In this document: in pieces, positions 1 to 12,677 of the stretch
How positions within the stretch are numbered: the stretch's first letter is position 1
Layout of the letters: every line of letters starts with the position of its first letter
DNA from: Grammothele lineata
Lineage: Eukaryota > Basidiomycota > Agaricomycetes > Polyporales > Polyporaceae
Reading direction: 5' to 3'
Assembly (NCBI GenBank): GCA_002150815.3
Contig: NDFF03000043.1
Span: 558,001-622,000 of the forward strand
Length of the DNA: 64,000 nt
Notes under the pieces: model-generated
Told to the model about the DNA's origin: nothing
Database searches by the model: none
What the model saw: only the letters and a program-made list of their open reading frames with translations
Position numbers and translations under genes: made by a program

Positions 1-867
1 AGAGTTACAAGGCAAGAAGGAAACGTTCTGAAGATCCGTTCGTACCTAGGTAGACCCTTCTCACGTAGAATCTGAGAATAGATTCAGTTGACTTCTAAGT
101 CAAAGAGGTGAACAGCGACATACATTTGTGCAAGGGTTATAACGGCGGCCTACTACCACATAAGTCGACCGCGTACCAGAGCAGCAGGTGGTGGATTCAA
201 AACTGAGGCTTACAGATGTTGGAATTGTGCACTGAGATTGCACTATGAATATTTACTCAGGGTAGCGACAACTCGTGAGGTCACACGTACCCGGATTGAC
301 CTGAAAGGATGAAGGTTATGACTTTCTTGAAGCGCGCTAAGACATAAATTCGTACCATTCGGCCTGCATCAACGCCAGAGGATTGAAATAGTTTGTGACG
401 AGATAATGATAGCTGCAAGCAATGAAATGATCGTATGGTGGTTTCAACAGGCAATATACGAACCAGAAATGTATAGAGATGATGCTGTGAAACGTATTTG
501 CAAGGCTGCAAACGTTACGGGTCAGACTAAAGCGGCGGCGGTAGGACAAGCCTCAATGCGCACAACAGGAGTAGAACCTGTTCGGGGGTTAACGTACAGC
601 GAATCTGGGGAGGAGTACGTCGTGCTCACCAACGCCCTGAGAAGAGGGACATCCCGCTGATACGTACGGAAGTAGTGGTATACTTGGAGAATGCAGACTC
701 CGTAAAGTCTGCGAAACTGAGCTGCGAGCTGATCGAAACGGTGGGCGGAGTCTGAAGACGTACATAAGTCCGACAAATGTTGCGAGCAGTAACGCTCCCA
801 CGGTATTGTCGAGGGCTGGCAATGCAGGGTATACAGGTAAGGACTCCGAGGGCACTTCGTCTTCCAT
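1..867 (-). CDS. DUF6534-family membrane protein, copy 1 (3' end beyond window)
   Basis: The ATG is at 867 and the gene runs off the left edge. Exon 1 carries the family N-terminal signature ALDNTVGALLLATFVGLM and ends at a GTACGT donor. Exon 2 (about 705-625) encodes LYGVCILQVYHYF. A later exon near 410-350 encodes YHYLVTNYFNPLALMQAEW, and the last visible one encodes FYVRRVYL. Introns are short and the joins keep frame. DUF6534 proteins are basidiomycete multi-pass membrane proteins of unknown function. Family assignment rests on shared motifs with eight other copies in this window. The exact junctions of the middle exons are less certain than the motif exons. Confidence 0.72.
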
Positions 868-2130
868 GCTTGAGATGAAAAGGGCGCTCAGTAATCCCGT
901 ATGAAACTGACGGGGACAATCGGCAGAGGGAGGAGGGAAAGCGTCAAGCTTCCAAGTTCTCCTGCAGTTATATCATACATATGATGTTCTTTTTGATACC
1001 ATCTCCGAGTAGTTCTAAGTCTGGGTACGAATACACTGAAGAATTGTGTGCTGCACTCATCCCTGATCACTCACAAACATGATGATGATACGGCGTTCAT
1101 GATAAGGTTGAGCGCGCAGATACATGATCCAAGGATTGTGAGCCGCGTTTCCTTCTTCTGGGCTCTAACTCTTTCCCATCAAATTCCGCGGTCGGGGACT
1201 CCTGAGTCTGTCTTTAACACGAGTAGTTGACCCTGGTCCCTGCGCAACTTTTTTCAAGGCCTAGCGCTAGCCTCACGTAAACACGGAGAGCCCGGTGAGA
1301 AGTTGAAGATGAACGCTGCTTCGACGGATACACATACCAAAGGACGTGACCAACACCGCCTCACGCCACCCACCGGAACCGACGCTGCCACAACGCGCGG
1401 CCACCTGTCGCGTTCACACTTGCAATACTTGGCGTGTGTACACTCATCGGAGAAGCGACCACAACCAGTACGTGAGAGAATCATGAAGCGTGATTCTTGT
1501 AAACGGGGTCAGGTACGCTCTCTCCCAAGCCATTCAGCTTGAAGCACAGAGACTTCCTTTATCAGACCTCTCAGCATAACGTCGCCGTAGGAGTGCGTTG
1601 CTTGTGGATAGGATTGATCGGAGGGCTTCTAGGGTATCCCATTCCCCATTCCCCATTCCCCTAAGACGCTAACGACCATGCTTCGAGAAGGAGATGGGAG
1701 TGCAGAAGGAAGATGGAACACTCACATCGAATGTGCGGTGGCGGCTGACACCCGCGCACATATCGAATCACATCGGGTTCCGAGTAGGTAGGCAATTTGA
1801 ATCATGTCAAGTCGCATCGTGTTGAATGCTATCAGGGTGATCAAACTCTGGCTGTATATTCCGCATGACCCAGCGATGACTGTCCAGATCATTCTTCGAT
1901 CCCTTTCATATCTTCCTACGCGTGGTGGTAGTCGAATCCGTCTCTACTGGACTGTGAGGCGAGGGATGGAGCTGTGGCATCCGAGATACATAAACCCTTT
2001 GAGATACAAGAGGACACATACAACAGTTTCCACGCGGGAAGACGACGGAGGTACACGCTGACAAGCACGGAACCTTCTCGGAATCCAAGCGAGAGATGGT
2101 ATCTCATCGGACAAGCTCCGCGCCCTCCTC
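868..2130. other. Intergenic region
   Basis: No supportable gene between two minus-strand DUF6534 genes. It holds a short tandem CCCCATT repeat around 1637-1663. Open frames here lack family motifs and convincing splice structure. The promoter of DUF6534 copy 1 should lie just above 867. Confidence 0.5.
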
Positions 2131-4129
2131 TCACTCGATTGCCACCTTGACGTCAATGGCCGACGTGGTCATGCCTTTTGGGAGCTGCCTACACGAATTT
2201 GGTGAGAAACGCGCTGACGCAGGGATCTTATTGGTAGAGAAAGGTGGCACACCTGTGAGACGTTTTCATTTCTTACTTGCGATCTGGGTTGGAAGCTCAC
2301 ACCAATCGACTCGCGACAATTACGCCTACCGTCCCTAAAGAGTGAGGTTCCCACTCCGGTAGCAAGGCGTCGGAGAGTACGTACACGCTAAGCAAAGTGA
2401 TCATCTCCACTAAAAGAATAACATCTGAGTCATGTATGGGACAGAGGCAGGAATCATAAATACGACGTACGTCTGGTAGATATAAGGAAGAACGCCGTCC
2501 AATACAGAGTCCTTTCAGGGGCTAATATCTGCAGCGGTGAAGCGTCAGCAAATGTATAATCACGAACTTTCACACTGAACGTACAAGGACGAAAGTGATG
2601 GCGTTGGCAGCCCTGGAGTCTCGTTAAACGTCAGTTTACAAAGTTATATAATCCCTGCTCGTACAGTACGAGTAGCCCTGGGTTTCGTCTCAGTCGTGGC
2701 CGAGAAATGCGCGAATATGACCGCGACGTACCCGTGTTTACGCCATAGTGCACAAAGAGGTCGACGCTTAACCGCATACTCGTGCTGCGGTCAACGTGAA
2801 TATGAAGAACGAACAGCGGTCGATAGCCACTCACAGGCGTTTTCCCTGACAGAAAACAGAACCGGTCAATAGGACGTTGGTGAGCAGGGCAAATCCGGCG
2901 ATCAGTTTCCCCAAGAACTGTCGCCAGGAGCAATGAGCGCACGTCTGAGGCTCCAAATGCTCTACGTACGCGCTCCTGCAGGAAAACGATGTTCGACTGT
3001 GTCTTGAACCTGAAATCGCTCGATGAGATAGGATTGAGACGAAGTGCCAAAAGGTATACCCTTTGACGGAGAAGACTGTAGGAAAGATCAAAATAAGCTG
3101 ATGATGAGCCCGACAACAGGAGGTTACCTCACCAATACTGCATGCTAGTTGTGGTCACGAGAATTAGCTAAGTTTGAGTAAATCGCAGTGGTCACGACGT
3201 ACCAACCGTCCCTATCACGCAGAGAGTCTACGGAAAGTGTCAAAGACGGGAGCGTAGCACCAAAGACGATCCACATACCCCCAGCCCTGCGAAGAGGTGA
3301 TACCTGCCGGAGACTGCCGAGGGTCAGTGACTTTCTATCGTCATGCACAATGAACTCCTACGCAAAGATACCCTCCGAGCAAAAAAACTGGAAAAGGGGT
3401 TAGTATTTATGTATTGATCATAGCGTCGATTCCTTACCATTGCGTCGTAGCAAATAGAAAGGCCTACGGCAAAGGATCATCATCTAAATACCGTGACACC
3501 AACATGAGGATACGTACTCCAATTGGTACCAAGAGCTGCGATTATGACAGGTTCAGGAGAAATATGAGCATGGGGGTATGATCATAGCGCATAGAGGCTC
3601 ACATTGAGTGACCTACAACAATTAAACACGTGTACTTTTGAGCAAGCGAAGGCGAACTCACCATACAGTTTGGGTAAGAACGCCAGGTTTAAAGTAGTTC
3701 GCAACAAAGTAATGATACCTAGAATTCCTTGTCACAGAGAGGTCAAGATATTGAGATTAACGCTCACCCGGCATGGATTGAGAGAACGACGTGGAACGTA
3801 TCGGCTATGCTACGCTTGGAATGAGACAGGTTCAGCTTGGAGATGTATAATACGCACAACGTTAGAGTGACCTATCGTTGTGGTAATGGATATGCATTGC
3901 AAGTTATCATTGCACGGCACTGTCAACGTACCGCGATAACGACCCGAGAGGAGTCCGAGTGACAGTTCCGAATGTAAGTACATCCTTGAAAGAAGGAGAC
4001 GCCATAGAGACTAGCGGAAGAAGTGAGCGTAGAATATGGCAACAGGAGACACGCTACCGACAATAGACTAAAGAATGCGCCGAGAAAGACAGCGCCGAAG
4101 GTGCTATCTAGAGCCGGAGGGGGTAACAT
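2131..4129 (-). CDS. DUF6534-family membrane protein, copy 2
   Basis: The first ATG in frame with the signature is at 4129; the frame stays open upstream but without another ATG. Exon 1 encodes LDSTFGAVFLGAFFSLL, exon 2 LYGVSFFQGCTYIRNC, and later exons YHYFVANYFKPGVLTQTVW and VDLFVHYGVNTG, the last matching the family block that usually reads YTINTG. The last exon ends TTSAIDVKVAIE followed by TGA at 2133-2131. The family arginine-rich block (RTGF) was not resolved as cleanly here as in copies 4-6, so the middle of this model is tentative. Function is unknown; the protein is predicted to be an integral membrane protein. Confidence 0.65.
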
Positions 4130-5431
4130 GGCCGACTGGAATCTTCTCAAGTGAGTGGTAGAGGTAGGAGAGTCTTCTATGTTACCGCGGGTACCGCCTT
4201 CTTCAACTAACGCCCCTGCCACGGGCTTATAGGGAAAGCGTTAACAGCCTGTGATTGATATACGCATATCGAACACCTATTGATAGGAGGGCGAAGCTAG
4301 ATAGCTGCGCGGCGCGCCCGTACTCATCCGAAATAGGAAGAATTGTGATGAGCACGCACACAGCTACAAGCGGAACTATCCAGTGCAAGGACACTCACAG
4401 CTGATGTTAAGATTCAGTTGATGAGCAGACGAGCGAAGACTTCCGGCGACGTGTATAAATAAGACATGAAGTCAACTCACGATGGATGAAGCATTATGTA
4501 CGCGGTATATGTATAGTGCTGTATGGCAATAATAGCGCACGGGTATCGGGAAACGAATACTAGACACCGCAGTGGGTGAGAGGCGTCGTTGAGGGAGCTG
4601 AACGTTCGAGATCTCGCACCCACAATTTGGCGCTCGGGTCGGCGTGACCAGGACCCCCGGTACCGCGTCAGACACCCGTCACCGCCAACCTGCGGCGTTT
4701 CGCCCGCTTGAATCTCCATGTGTCCACACTGCGGCCATCGTGTGCGTTTACATCAAGGACCTTGTTCAGCGAGAACTTCTTGCGCCCTGCTCTGGATTCG
4801 CTCTCAGCCGCATCTACTGAGGCATACGCTCATGAGTGCGATTTTGATGATATCGAGACGTATACACGTCGCGCTCGATACAGATCTGTTGGGGGCTCTG
4901 TTGATGCAGAAGAGAACACGAGAACATGTGCGGCGGCGCCAGAAAGATCCGACCGGTGGCACGAGGCGCGCAACGCAGTGAGTGTGCTCTTGAACACGAT
5001 GCTTGATGCGGCTCTTCATGATACATCTTTCCAGGTTTCCGACTCAAAGATTGCTCACGCTTCATGGAACTTCGCTTCTCCAATCTCCACATCTGTAGCC
5101 CGCAGCGATTCAGGTTCCCCTCGTATTTTCAGCGCATATGGCGACGTTTGCCTAGACTCTGCAGGAAGAGAGGAATACGTGTGGGTAAGTATTCCGTGAG
5201 TTTGATTGATATGTCCCGCCCAGGTAGGCCATCTCAGAATTCAAACTGATTGAACCTTATCTTTGCCGCGAAGACCTGCGGCCTTTCCTCATAAGCCGTG
5301 GTGCTTCCCATGGTGACTGGACGTACCTTGTTACCCTCCACATAAGGTCGCACGGGAAACGCTATTGTCTAGGACGCCACCGTTACTCTTCCGCTCACGC
5401 GTTCAAACGGTAGAACGTATCTACGCGTCAA
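4130..5431. other. Intergenic region between divergent DUF6534 genes
   Basis: About 1.3 kb separates two divergently transcribed family members and should hold both promoters. A 163-codon plus-strand frame (4708-5199) exists, but it has no recognisable domain, no splice partners and no similarity to anything I know, so I do not call it a gene. Confidence 0.45.
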
Positions 5432-7243
5432 ATGACTTCCGAGATCCCCGACATGGCGCCATTAGAGAACTCACTGGGCACAATCTATGTTGGAAGTTGC
5501 ATATCTCTGGTGTACGTCATCTGGAATAGAACACCACTGTCATTCTAAGGATCGAATTACAGGCTCTTTGGCTTCACCGTGAACCAGGCTGTCACGTACC
5601 TCTACACGTATCGTGATGACACGTTCATCCTGAAGTTGCTAGTGAGTTGGGTCGCGCACACTTTGTATGGACTGTTGATGACTTGACTTCAGGTGTGGAT
5701 TGCTCCGTACGTACCGCGAGTCTCTGATCGTTGTGTTGTATCACTCATACGACTCTTCCAAGGGTTTTCGACGCAATGACCTCCGGTCTCACGATACACG
5801 CATGGTACGTCTCGAGCGAGACGCAATTATGGATTCGGCTGACCGAAATGCTAGCTACTACTTTATTACGCCTGAATACGTCGATCCCGAAGCGTTGAAC
5901 GTTATGTTACGGTACGTCTTATTCAGCAATTTGACCACAATAGCAGCTAACGCTCTCATAGGACGCTGAAAGTGAGTTATAGCCGCGAGTACGGACGTAC
6001 TGAGGGCGAGACCGTGCTTACTCAGACATGGCTAGACATATGTCACCGCTTCAGTACGTACCTCTTTTCCTGACTAGGTGCATGCCGTGCTTATGACGTA
6101 TGAATAGGGCCTAGTGATTCTCGCAATGCAAAGGTTGTAACTCACTAATTATAATGCTAATGGAATGTCTGACACAGTGCTACAGCTTCTTTTTGCGGCG
6201 CGTCTTGAAGAGTACGTTCTAGACCCCCGAGTCTTCTCGATCACATCACGATCTCAACACTTCTGGGAACAGTGGGTTACGAATATCGTCCTGTTGTTAC
6301 TACTGCGGTATGGATTCCAGTCCAGTCGTCCAAGTCTCGCTCGTAACTGATCCACGATCAGGGTGCTTTTTCTCTATTCGTGCTTTGTAAGGACGACTCC
6401 CCTGTAGCCTCACTAGTGTTTCTGACCAGAGAATATCGTCAGATTTTATCCTCCGTGCGTATTATGTCCAAAGAGCGCTATGACGTGTAGATCTGATGTG
6501 GAGGTTTTAGCGACTACCTCAACCTTGTACGAAGGACAATGGACGCTCCGTGCAAGCGCATACTTTTCAGCCGCCATGGACGTTGTGATTGTGGCGGTTC
6601 TGATGTACGGATTTCACAGATCTCGGATCGGGGACAAATGGTACGCATGAGTCCCACGCGTCACGCTCAATATCTGACTCTCTTCTTCATCAGCGCCGAG
6701 TCAGCAATAGACGTGCTCATCGGATACGGAGTATCCACAGGTACGTAGTGCGCTATAGTCGCCTGAACTCGTCCTCATTGACTGTTACAGGCTTGATCAC
6801 CACGTTCGTGACCCCTTCACAATCCCATACGTACTCGCTGACACTCATGAGTAGTATTGCGAGCACCACTTACGGAGTACTTGTACGTCTCTTTCCATAT
6901 ACGCATACGAGTCGCGGAATAATCACGTCAAGTAGGCTGCGCTAAACCCTTCAGAAGAGATGTATACATGCTACGGGTTGTTTGCCTCTAAGGGTTCGTC
7001 AAGTACCTGTACCTTCTGAACCCGAGTTGATCTAACAAGAGAATATTCAGTTTACGTGTACAATCTGTTGGTAGGGTGAGTGTGTATTCACTACGTCGAA
7101 TCTACTCCAGACTTACACGTCACGCTAGCCTGAACTCCAGGAAGCTCATATTCTCGGAGTCCTCCTACAAGGTTCCCCAGGCTTCACAGAACAGCGCGCC
7201 TGGGGCGAGGCGCGCTCAGGTTCCCGTTTCTGTGACAAAATGA
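5432..7243 (+). CDS. DUF6534-family membrane protein, copy 3
   Basis: Start ATG 5432. Exon 1 contains LENSLGTIYVGSCISLV and ends at a GTACGT donor. Exon 2 encodes LFGFTVNQAVTYL, nearly the same as copy 8. Later exons encode YYFITPEYVDPEALNVMLR (about 5856-5911), a block ending FHRSRIG (about 6540-6640), AIDVLIGYGVSTG (about 6690-6741) and SIASTTYGVL. The last exon begins LNSRKLIF and runs to TGA at 7241-7243. An intron splits the LITT / SIAST exon at the same place as in copy 8, which supports common descent and correct splicing. This copy has lost the usual RTGF and TINTG spellings (RIG, GVSTG), so it is a diverged branch together with copy 8. Confidence 0.7.
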
Positions 7244-7897
7244 GATGGGTCAGCTTGAGACTTTGGGTATGGAAGAGTGGTGCTGCTAACTCGTGTAATG
7301 ACGACAGGCGGTATGAACAACTCTCGTCCCCTAGGCAAAGAGGAGACATGACGTGAGCGAGCAGAAAGGCGTAGTAGGATTGAGCGTCCGTCGTGCTTCT
7401 ATGTATCTTATGATCACGGAGAACTTGGTGATATCGTTGAATGTAATGTTGATGTTGTGTACCCTTTCCGGTTCTGAAAGAAGAGCTTCTGTGGATGGGG
7501 AATTGAATCTCATAACGGACAACAACTAAGACCGAGATAGTGCCCGTCGGAGGAGACTTCAGAACTTTCAGCGTGTTCTACCTGGCTCCACATGTTTGCG
7601 TCGAGACTGTGATTTGTTAACCAGGCCATCTGGTAGAGACCCGCAACCACGATTTCTGCATCGATTGTTGAGATAACATTGAATCAACTTGGTGTCGACA
7701 TCGTACGCTCAAACTCACGTAACGATCTTTGTACCACGCCTATACATAAGATGCAAATACTTTCCCTTCGTCTCGTGGAGCACGTCTGTCAACGAAACAC
7801 TTCCGTGTATACGTAGTTGAATAACGCGTCATAGCAAGTATCGTACACATCATCGTCTCGTCTCAGGATCCCCACATGCGTTTGCTCCGGAGTACAG
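7244..7897. other. Intergenic region between convergent DUF6534 genes
   Basis: Lies between the 3' ends of copy 3 (plus) and copy 4 (minus). No convincing gene; it is expected to hold both transcription ends. Nothing repetitive seen. Confidence 0.45.
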
Positions 7898-10229
7898 CTA
7901 CAGAACCTTTGAGTCCATGATATCTGACGCAGTTATGCTTGTCCTAGCGCTAGCTACGTCGTCTCCCATGGAGAGAAAGTTTGAGAAGTGGTGCTTGTCT
8001 CCTATTCTATGTGCTGTACCACGGGTCGCCTCATCGCGCTCGGCATGAGATCGTTGGCGGACTGTATCCTGTGTTCTCGGGGAGACTCCCGCAATTGCCT
8101 AAATGAAAGCGTTGTATCAAGCTCCTTTCTTTTTGCATTGCGTAGAAGAGACGTACCTCGGCGGGAGAGATCGGCTCTGCGTCGCGTTCTATGGACGGTA
8201 CCACGCCGCTCCGGAAATGAACGCTACTCTCCGGCTGCCGGCTGGACATTCCGAACGCGCCGAAGGCGAAGTCTGACGATTCGATATTGATCGTGTTGTT
8301 CGTGAGCGCTCTCCGAGTGTTTAGGCTGTAGTTGTACACAGGGTCGCTGTCAACCCTGCGTCATAGTAAGACAGAGAATAACGTACACAGCAAGTACAGA
8401 TATCACGTATGCTGTAGGATGTACGCGTTCATTGATTTTGAGCACGGAAATAGTTGGACTGGTACTCACATTTAGTCGCAGGGATGCTCAAGGCGTAATA
8501 TATCATCTCGTCAGGCTGCGCTAACGACTGTACGGAATGACGTTAGGCACGTATAGACGAGGGCATAACGCAACATACGAATATCATGTAGAGGAGACAC
8601 ATAGTGCTACAACATCTATGAGCTAAACAAAGGGACGCAGAGAAGAGACCGACGCACCTCGTGAGAAGTCCTGACGTACGCGTTGTCATATATGAGCTGA
8701 TCTCCGTGAACAAATGGCGCAGAAATACCTGTATTGATCGTGAACACGATAAGGATTCGTAGCAAAGAGTCCGTTCTGTTTGACTTGCCGTGAGCGATTA
8801 GTTGCGATACACAGACAGCATGAAGTTACCTCTTGACCCCGGTCCGACTCTTCGCCAAGAACGTTATCAAGCTCCCAGTGAGGATGACGTCCGTGGCAAA
8901 GGCACACGCGAAGCAAACTGAGGTAAGCCACTACCGGCGGACGCATACAAGCTATCAGCGAAGCCAGAGACAAAGACAGGGGAGAACTCTAGACCTACCG
9001 TGAAGTGGCGCCATTTCTCAAATGTGACAAGCTTGAACGTTTGGAACGTGGCGGCTAGCAGTACGATTAGCGTCTACGCAGTTCCGTCACGTAGGGAGGC
9101 ATACCAATGGAAAAAGCTGGGAAAAACATCGTTATAACTGAATGTACGATCTAGCCGCTGAGCGTCCTCACCAAACCCCCCAATCATGGGTAGACCCTGC
9201 GTGTGACGGGATATCGATCAAAACGTGCGACAGGTATGCAGCAAAATGGGCTTACTGAAACTAACGAGAGATGCTTGTACCACGATCCCACTAAAGGAGC
9301 AAGCACATGCTCAGCTCCAAGGACATAATAGTACCGCGAATGTACTCACGAAGGTACACGCGTCGCGCGAAGAATCTGCATCAACGAGATGAGGTTCGTA
9401 ACGCCTTCTGAGTACGTAGTACTCACATTTGTGCTATAGTGACGACGAGTGTCTACACCATCCCGAGGGGAGTCATCAGTACAATAGAAGCGTAAACTGT
9501 TAGAGCGACTCACTGATGCCGGGATATATAGCTGGATGCGCGGTATGCAGTTGAGCATACGATTACCACACCATATGGAAGGAAGGACTACGCACCCTCA
9601 CGGACCTGGACGGAGATCTTAGCACAGTCGAACTTGTAGTTAGACGAACACGATGGCTCACCATACGCCACTCAACAAGCTGTGAGGATCAAAGTAATGC
9701 ATGTCCAAGTAGTAGTTCCTGGACGGTGCGCTCAATGAGATCCTAGACGGACAATGGGGTAAAATGCGGCGCATGGGACGTACACTTGATGTATGCATAG
9801 CACCGAGTGAAAGGTATCTGTCACACTACAAGGACGTCAAAAGGTTACAACTGTCGATGGTGAGCCCAAACTTACAGCAACGCGACGACCTGAGAAAAAG
9901 TGTTGTTGATCAGTAGAATGCCATGAATACCTGAGCCCACTGAGCGAGGAAACGCACACATACCATAAACTTCAGTACGGGGAGGTCGCCCGGGTACAGG
10001 CGGAAGTAGCGATACGCCTGGTGTACGGAGGATCCGTAAAATCTACAAACGCATTCCTCAGCACTACTTCAGAGACGCCTTGGTACTAGTGGGCATACAT
10101 AAGGCCCATGCACGTGCCAAGGAAGATGGCGCCAAACGTGGGGGCGAGAGACGGGTGCTCTTCCGCGTTCCCGAGCGGCGACGCGTCAGAAAGGGCAGGA
10201 ACCACGTTGGGGCCGGAAGTGGGAGCCAT
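7898..10229 (-). CDS. DUF6534-family membrane protein, copy 4 (complete, about 20 exons)
   Basis: This is one of two copies traced from start (ATG 10229) to stop (TAG 7900-7898) in one consistent frame. In order it encodes LAPTFGAIFLGTCMGLM, FYGSSVHQAYRYFRLYPGD, NYYLDMHYFDPHSLLSGVW, LYIPAS, TLVVTIAQIFFARRVYL, LATFEKW-like sequence in the TFQTFKLVTFEKWRHFT exon, FLAKSRTGVKR, TDSLLRILIVFTINTG, LAQPDEMIYYALSIPATK, YVISVLAV and LNTRRALTNN. One exon is only 12 nt (9105-9116). Donors are mostly GTACGT, GTGAGT or GTATGT. The final exon adds about 55 hydrophilic residues, probably a cytosolic tail. It is predicted to be a polytopic membrane protein of unknown function and shows no sign of decay. Confidence 0.82.
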
Positions 10230-11254
10230 CTCAGTTTCCGCTACAGGGGATTCTGCGTCGTGCTCGAAGGATAAGTGCGCCCGGGGAACCTCGCTGGTAA
10301 ATATGATACCGCAGACCGCGGAGCGTCGAAGGGCGGGGAGGCCCCCGGACGTGAGAATAGGCGCGGCTTCTCAGGCTTGATATGATGGTGTACATAGAAG
10401 CGGTGTGCCGGGCGGATAAAGCCATCTGTCAGCGACGTCCGTGGTCAGTACAGCTCACTTGCGTCCACAAACAGAAGACGCGTTGTCCGGGCTCACGGAG
10501 GAGCAGCCCCCTAGGGCGGGGAGAGCGGTCCGTCGGTCGTCCAGTGTATTCTGATGGTATCTCTAGCTTGCGCCGCGATTGTCAAGACGGGGTCTCAAGT
10601 CAAGCATTGGGAGTCATGTGGACGTTTTGATGGCTGAGTGATTCCTCCATGTCGAGCCCACAATTCGAGTGCCACTAGAATTGTGGATCCACCCATGGCG
10701 GATGTGTTCAATTTCAGCGTGGTGGTCCATAGTCTGCCTCGAAATGAAATTACGCACGTAAAGATGCGAGACCCGACCGGAAATTTGCCTAGTCCCAATG
10801 AAGGTCTGCGGTCACTAGGCGGTGCTCATAGCACGAAATGGCTCCGCATGGTGTTCAATATGAGTAGGTTCTATGAAGGAGAACATGATAGAGTGTCAGT
10901 GCGTTGTGGAATAGTGCATGTGCTCACCATAGCGATATTTGCGGTGAAGCGTGGCTCGGTGGCGGTCAATTGGAAGGACGTCTATTAGAGGGAGCTTATT
11001 CCCTCGTGTTTACCACGGAAGCTGTAGCGCAGTGAGTCGTTCGAGTTACTCGTAATACGAATGATGATATAGTGTAGCATGTGGATTTTTTGTGATATCA
11101 GCGGGAGTCATTGAACACGCAACGACATGGATGCGAATGAAACACCACACGGAGTTCCCTGCAGTGTAAACGGTGATATATCATTTAAAACATACGTCCT
11201 GTCTCAAACATCCACCTCTTCGGGATATTTCCTAGAAAGAGCGTCCAAAATCCT
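10230..11254. other. Intergenic region with an unassigned open frame
   Basis: Separates DUF6534 copy 4 (whose promoter should be here) from the 3' end of the hydrolase gene. A plus-strand open frame of 116 codons (10638-10988) has no recognised motif. I list the region as intergenic rather than call that frame. Confidence 0.4.
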
Positions 11255-12677
11255 TCATAGCATCGAACGTATGCCCTTGGTACCAGATAGGAGTACATCA
11301 GCGATGGCCTCACCTAACCCGTCCGGGTTCTCTTGCAGAGTCTAGGATTTCGTTTGGAGATGGTTCAAAAAGCATAGTCAAATATAACACTCACGAAATG
11401 CCCCGAATCCGCTACGCGATGGATAGAAGCGGGAGGCCGGACCCCCATGACGGACTGTGGGATGTATTCCGGACTGCGTTCGAAGCCAGTCCAGTCGGCC
11501 ATCAGACGCAGCGTCCAAACGACGAGAAGAGAACCCACATGAGGTCAACCCGCTCTCCGAAGATGTAATGCACCGGAACGGCCGGGTCGAGCGTGCCCAA
11601 GCGGTCGACGACATCGTAGTAGATCTCGTCTTGGCGGTACGCCTGGCGCTCGTGGTCCTTGCTACAGTTCAACACCGTCTTCGTCTTCTTCACACCGCCC
11701 TCTTCAAGAATGACTTCGCGGAGCCCGTGGCGCTGCGCTATGCATTAGTGCATCCGCTCTTCCGAGACATCCAGACTAGCCGAAGCGAGGAAAAGTCGGA
11801 GGAACGGAGGGAGTGCACGCACCACGTACAGCTCGCGCACGCGCGGGTCCCACATCTGCCACGGGAAGCGGCTGTCGAAGTACGCGCGTGCCTCGTCGCG
11901 CGACGCCCAGGCGTCCTTGCGCTTCGCCACCGCGGCGTTCATCATCCGGAGCGCGCCCTCGCGCTCCTCGACGTTGGCGGTGAACACCGCGCGCGTGATG
12001 AGCGCGGGCTCGACGAGCACGATCGCCTCGTACGCGACGCCCGGCACGTCGTCTGTCACTGTCGTGAGCACGCTGTCGGGATTGATCGGTGGGCTGGCGG
12101 TGTCCGCAGGAGGCGAGGGAACACCTACAGAGAAGACGTTCCGAGCGAGTGCCCTATGCCCACGAGACGGTGGCCCCGAAAGGCCCCAGTGGCGTAAAAT
12201 GCCTTGAAGCCCTCGGCGCATTCTTCCACAGCTGGAATAGGGAAGATTAGTTGACGCCCACGTGCGCAGGCGAACTGCGTTCAGGCGAAATGAGCCCACT
12301 CAGTCCGGTCTTTCCTTCCTTGAGTACCGCCTCGTTTGCTGCAGCCGCTGCTCCGTGGTTCTGCATGTCGAAAGCCCAGGCCTCCCGCACGATAGGTCGG
12401 CGCTCGGCGCTCGACGAGTTCAGTTTGTTGAATATGTGCTGAATTGCGGGCTCCCATGCCTCTTTATCTGCGAAAGTATCGTCTTTGTGAGGCCTACGGA
12501 GCACTTTCTTTCAGTTATAGAGAAACACTCACGAGATCCCGCGCAGTGAAAGAACACGAGTGTAACGCCATTTGGCGCGGCGGTACGCGGGGTGTAGCAG
12601 TTCCCGATGAAGGCGAGGCCCTTCTTCGCCCACCGGGAGGTAAAGTTCGAGCGTACAGTCCTCGTAGAGTACTCCAT
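11255..12677 (-). CDS. Alpha/beta-hydrolase superfamily protein
   Basis: Seven exons join in one frame of 341 residues: 12677-12533, 12467-12300, 12231-12129, 12072-11823, 11732-11539, 11473-11395, 11341-11255. The summed length is 1,026 nt, an exact multiple of three, and every intron has GT-AG ends. The fold's features occur in order: an early strand and oxyanion segment (FFHCAGSHKEAW, about residues 43-54), the nucleophile elbow GHSLG (about residue 132, catalytic Ser), an Asp in FGERVDL (about residue 283) and the catalytic His in ADSGHF (about residue 311). The substrate cannot be told from sequence; related fungal proteins act as esterases, lipases or epoxide-hydrolase-like enzymes. No targeting peptide is evident. 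It could serve detoxification alongside the nearby P450s and transporters, but that is inference. Confidence 0.85.

Noticed and set aside
1..16. Similarity of the window's first bases (AGAGTTACAA) to the repeat at 51.3 and 57.7 kb.
   Set aside because: Only 10 bases match and the second block is absent; chance.
4708..5199. 163-codon plus-strand open frame.
   Set aside because: Nothing recognisable and it lies in a divergent promoter region.
1..10229. First impression that the DUF6534 copies are decayed pseudogenes.
   Set aside because: Splicing through short introns restored complete frames in copies 4 and 5 and most exons in others; apparent stops fall in introns.
11457..12197. 246-codon plus-strand open frame.
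   Set aside because: It is the antisense shadow of the alpha/beta-hydrolase exons in GC-rich DNA.
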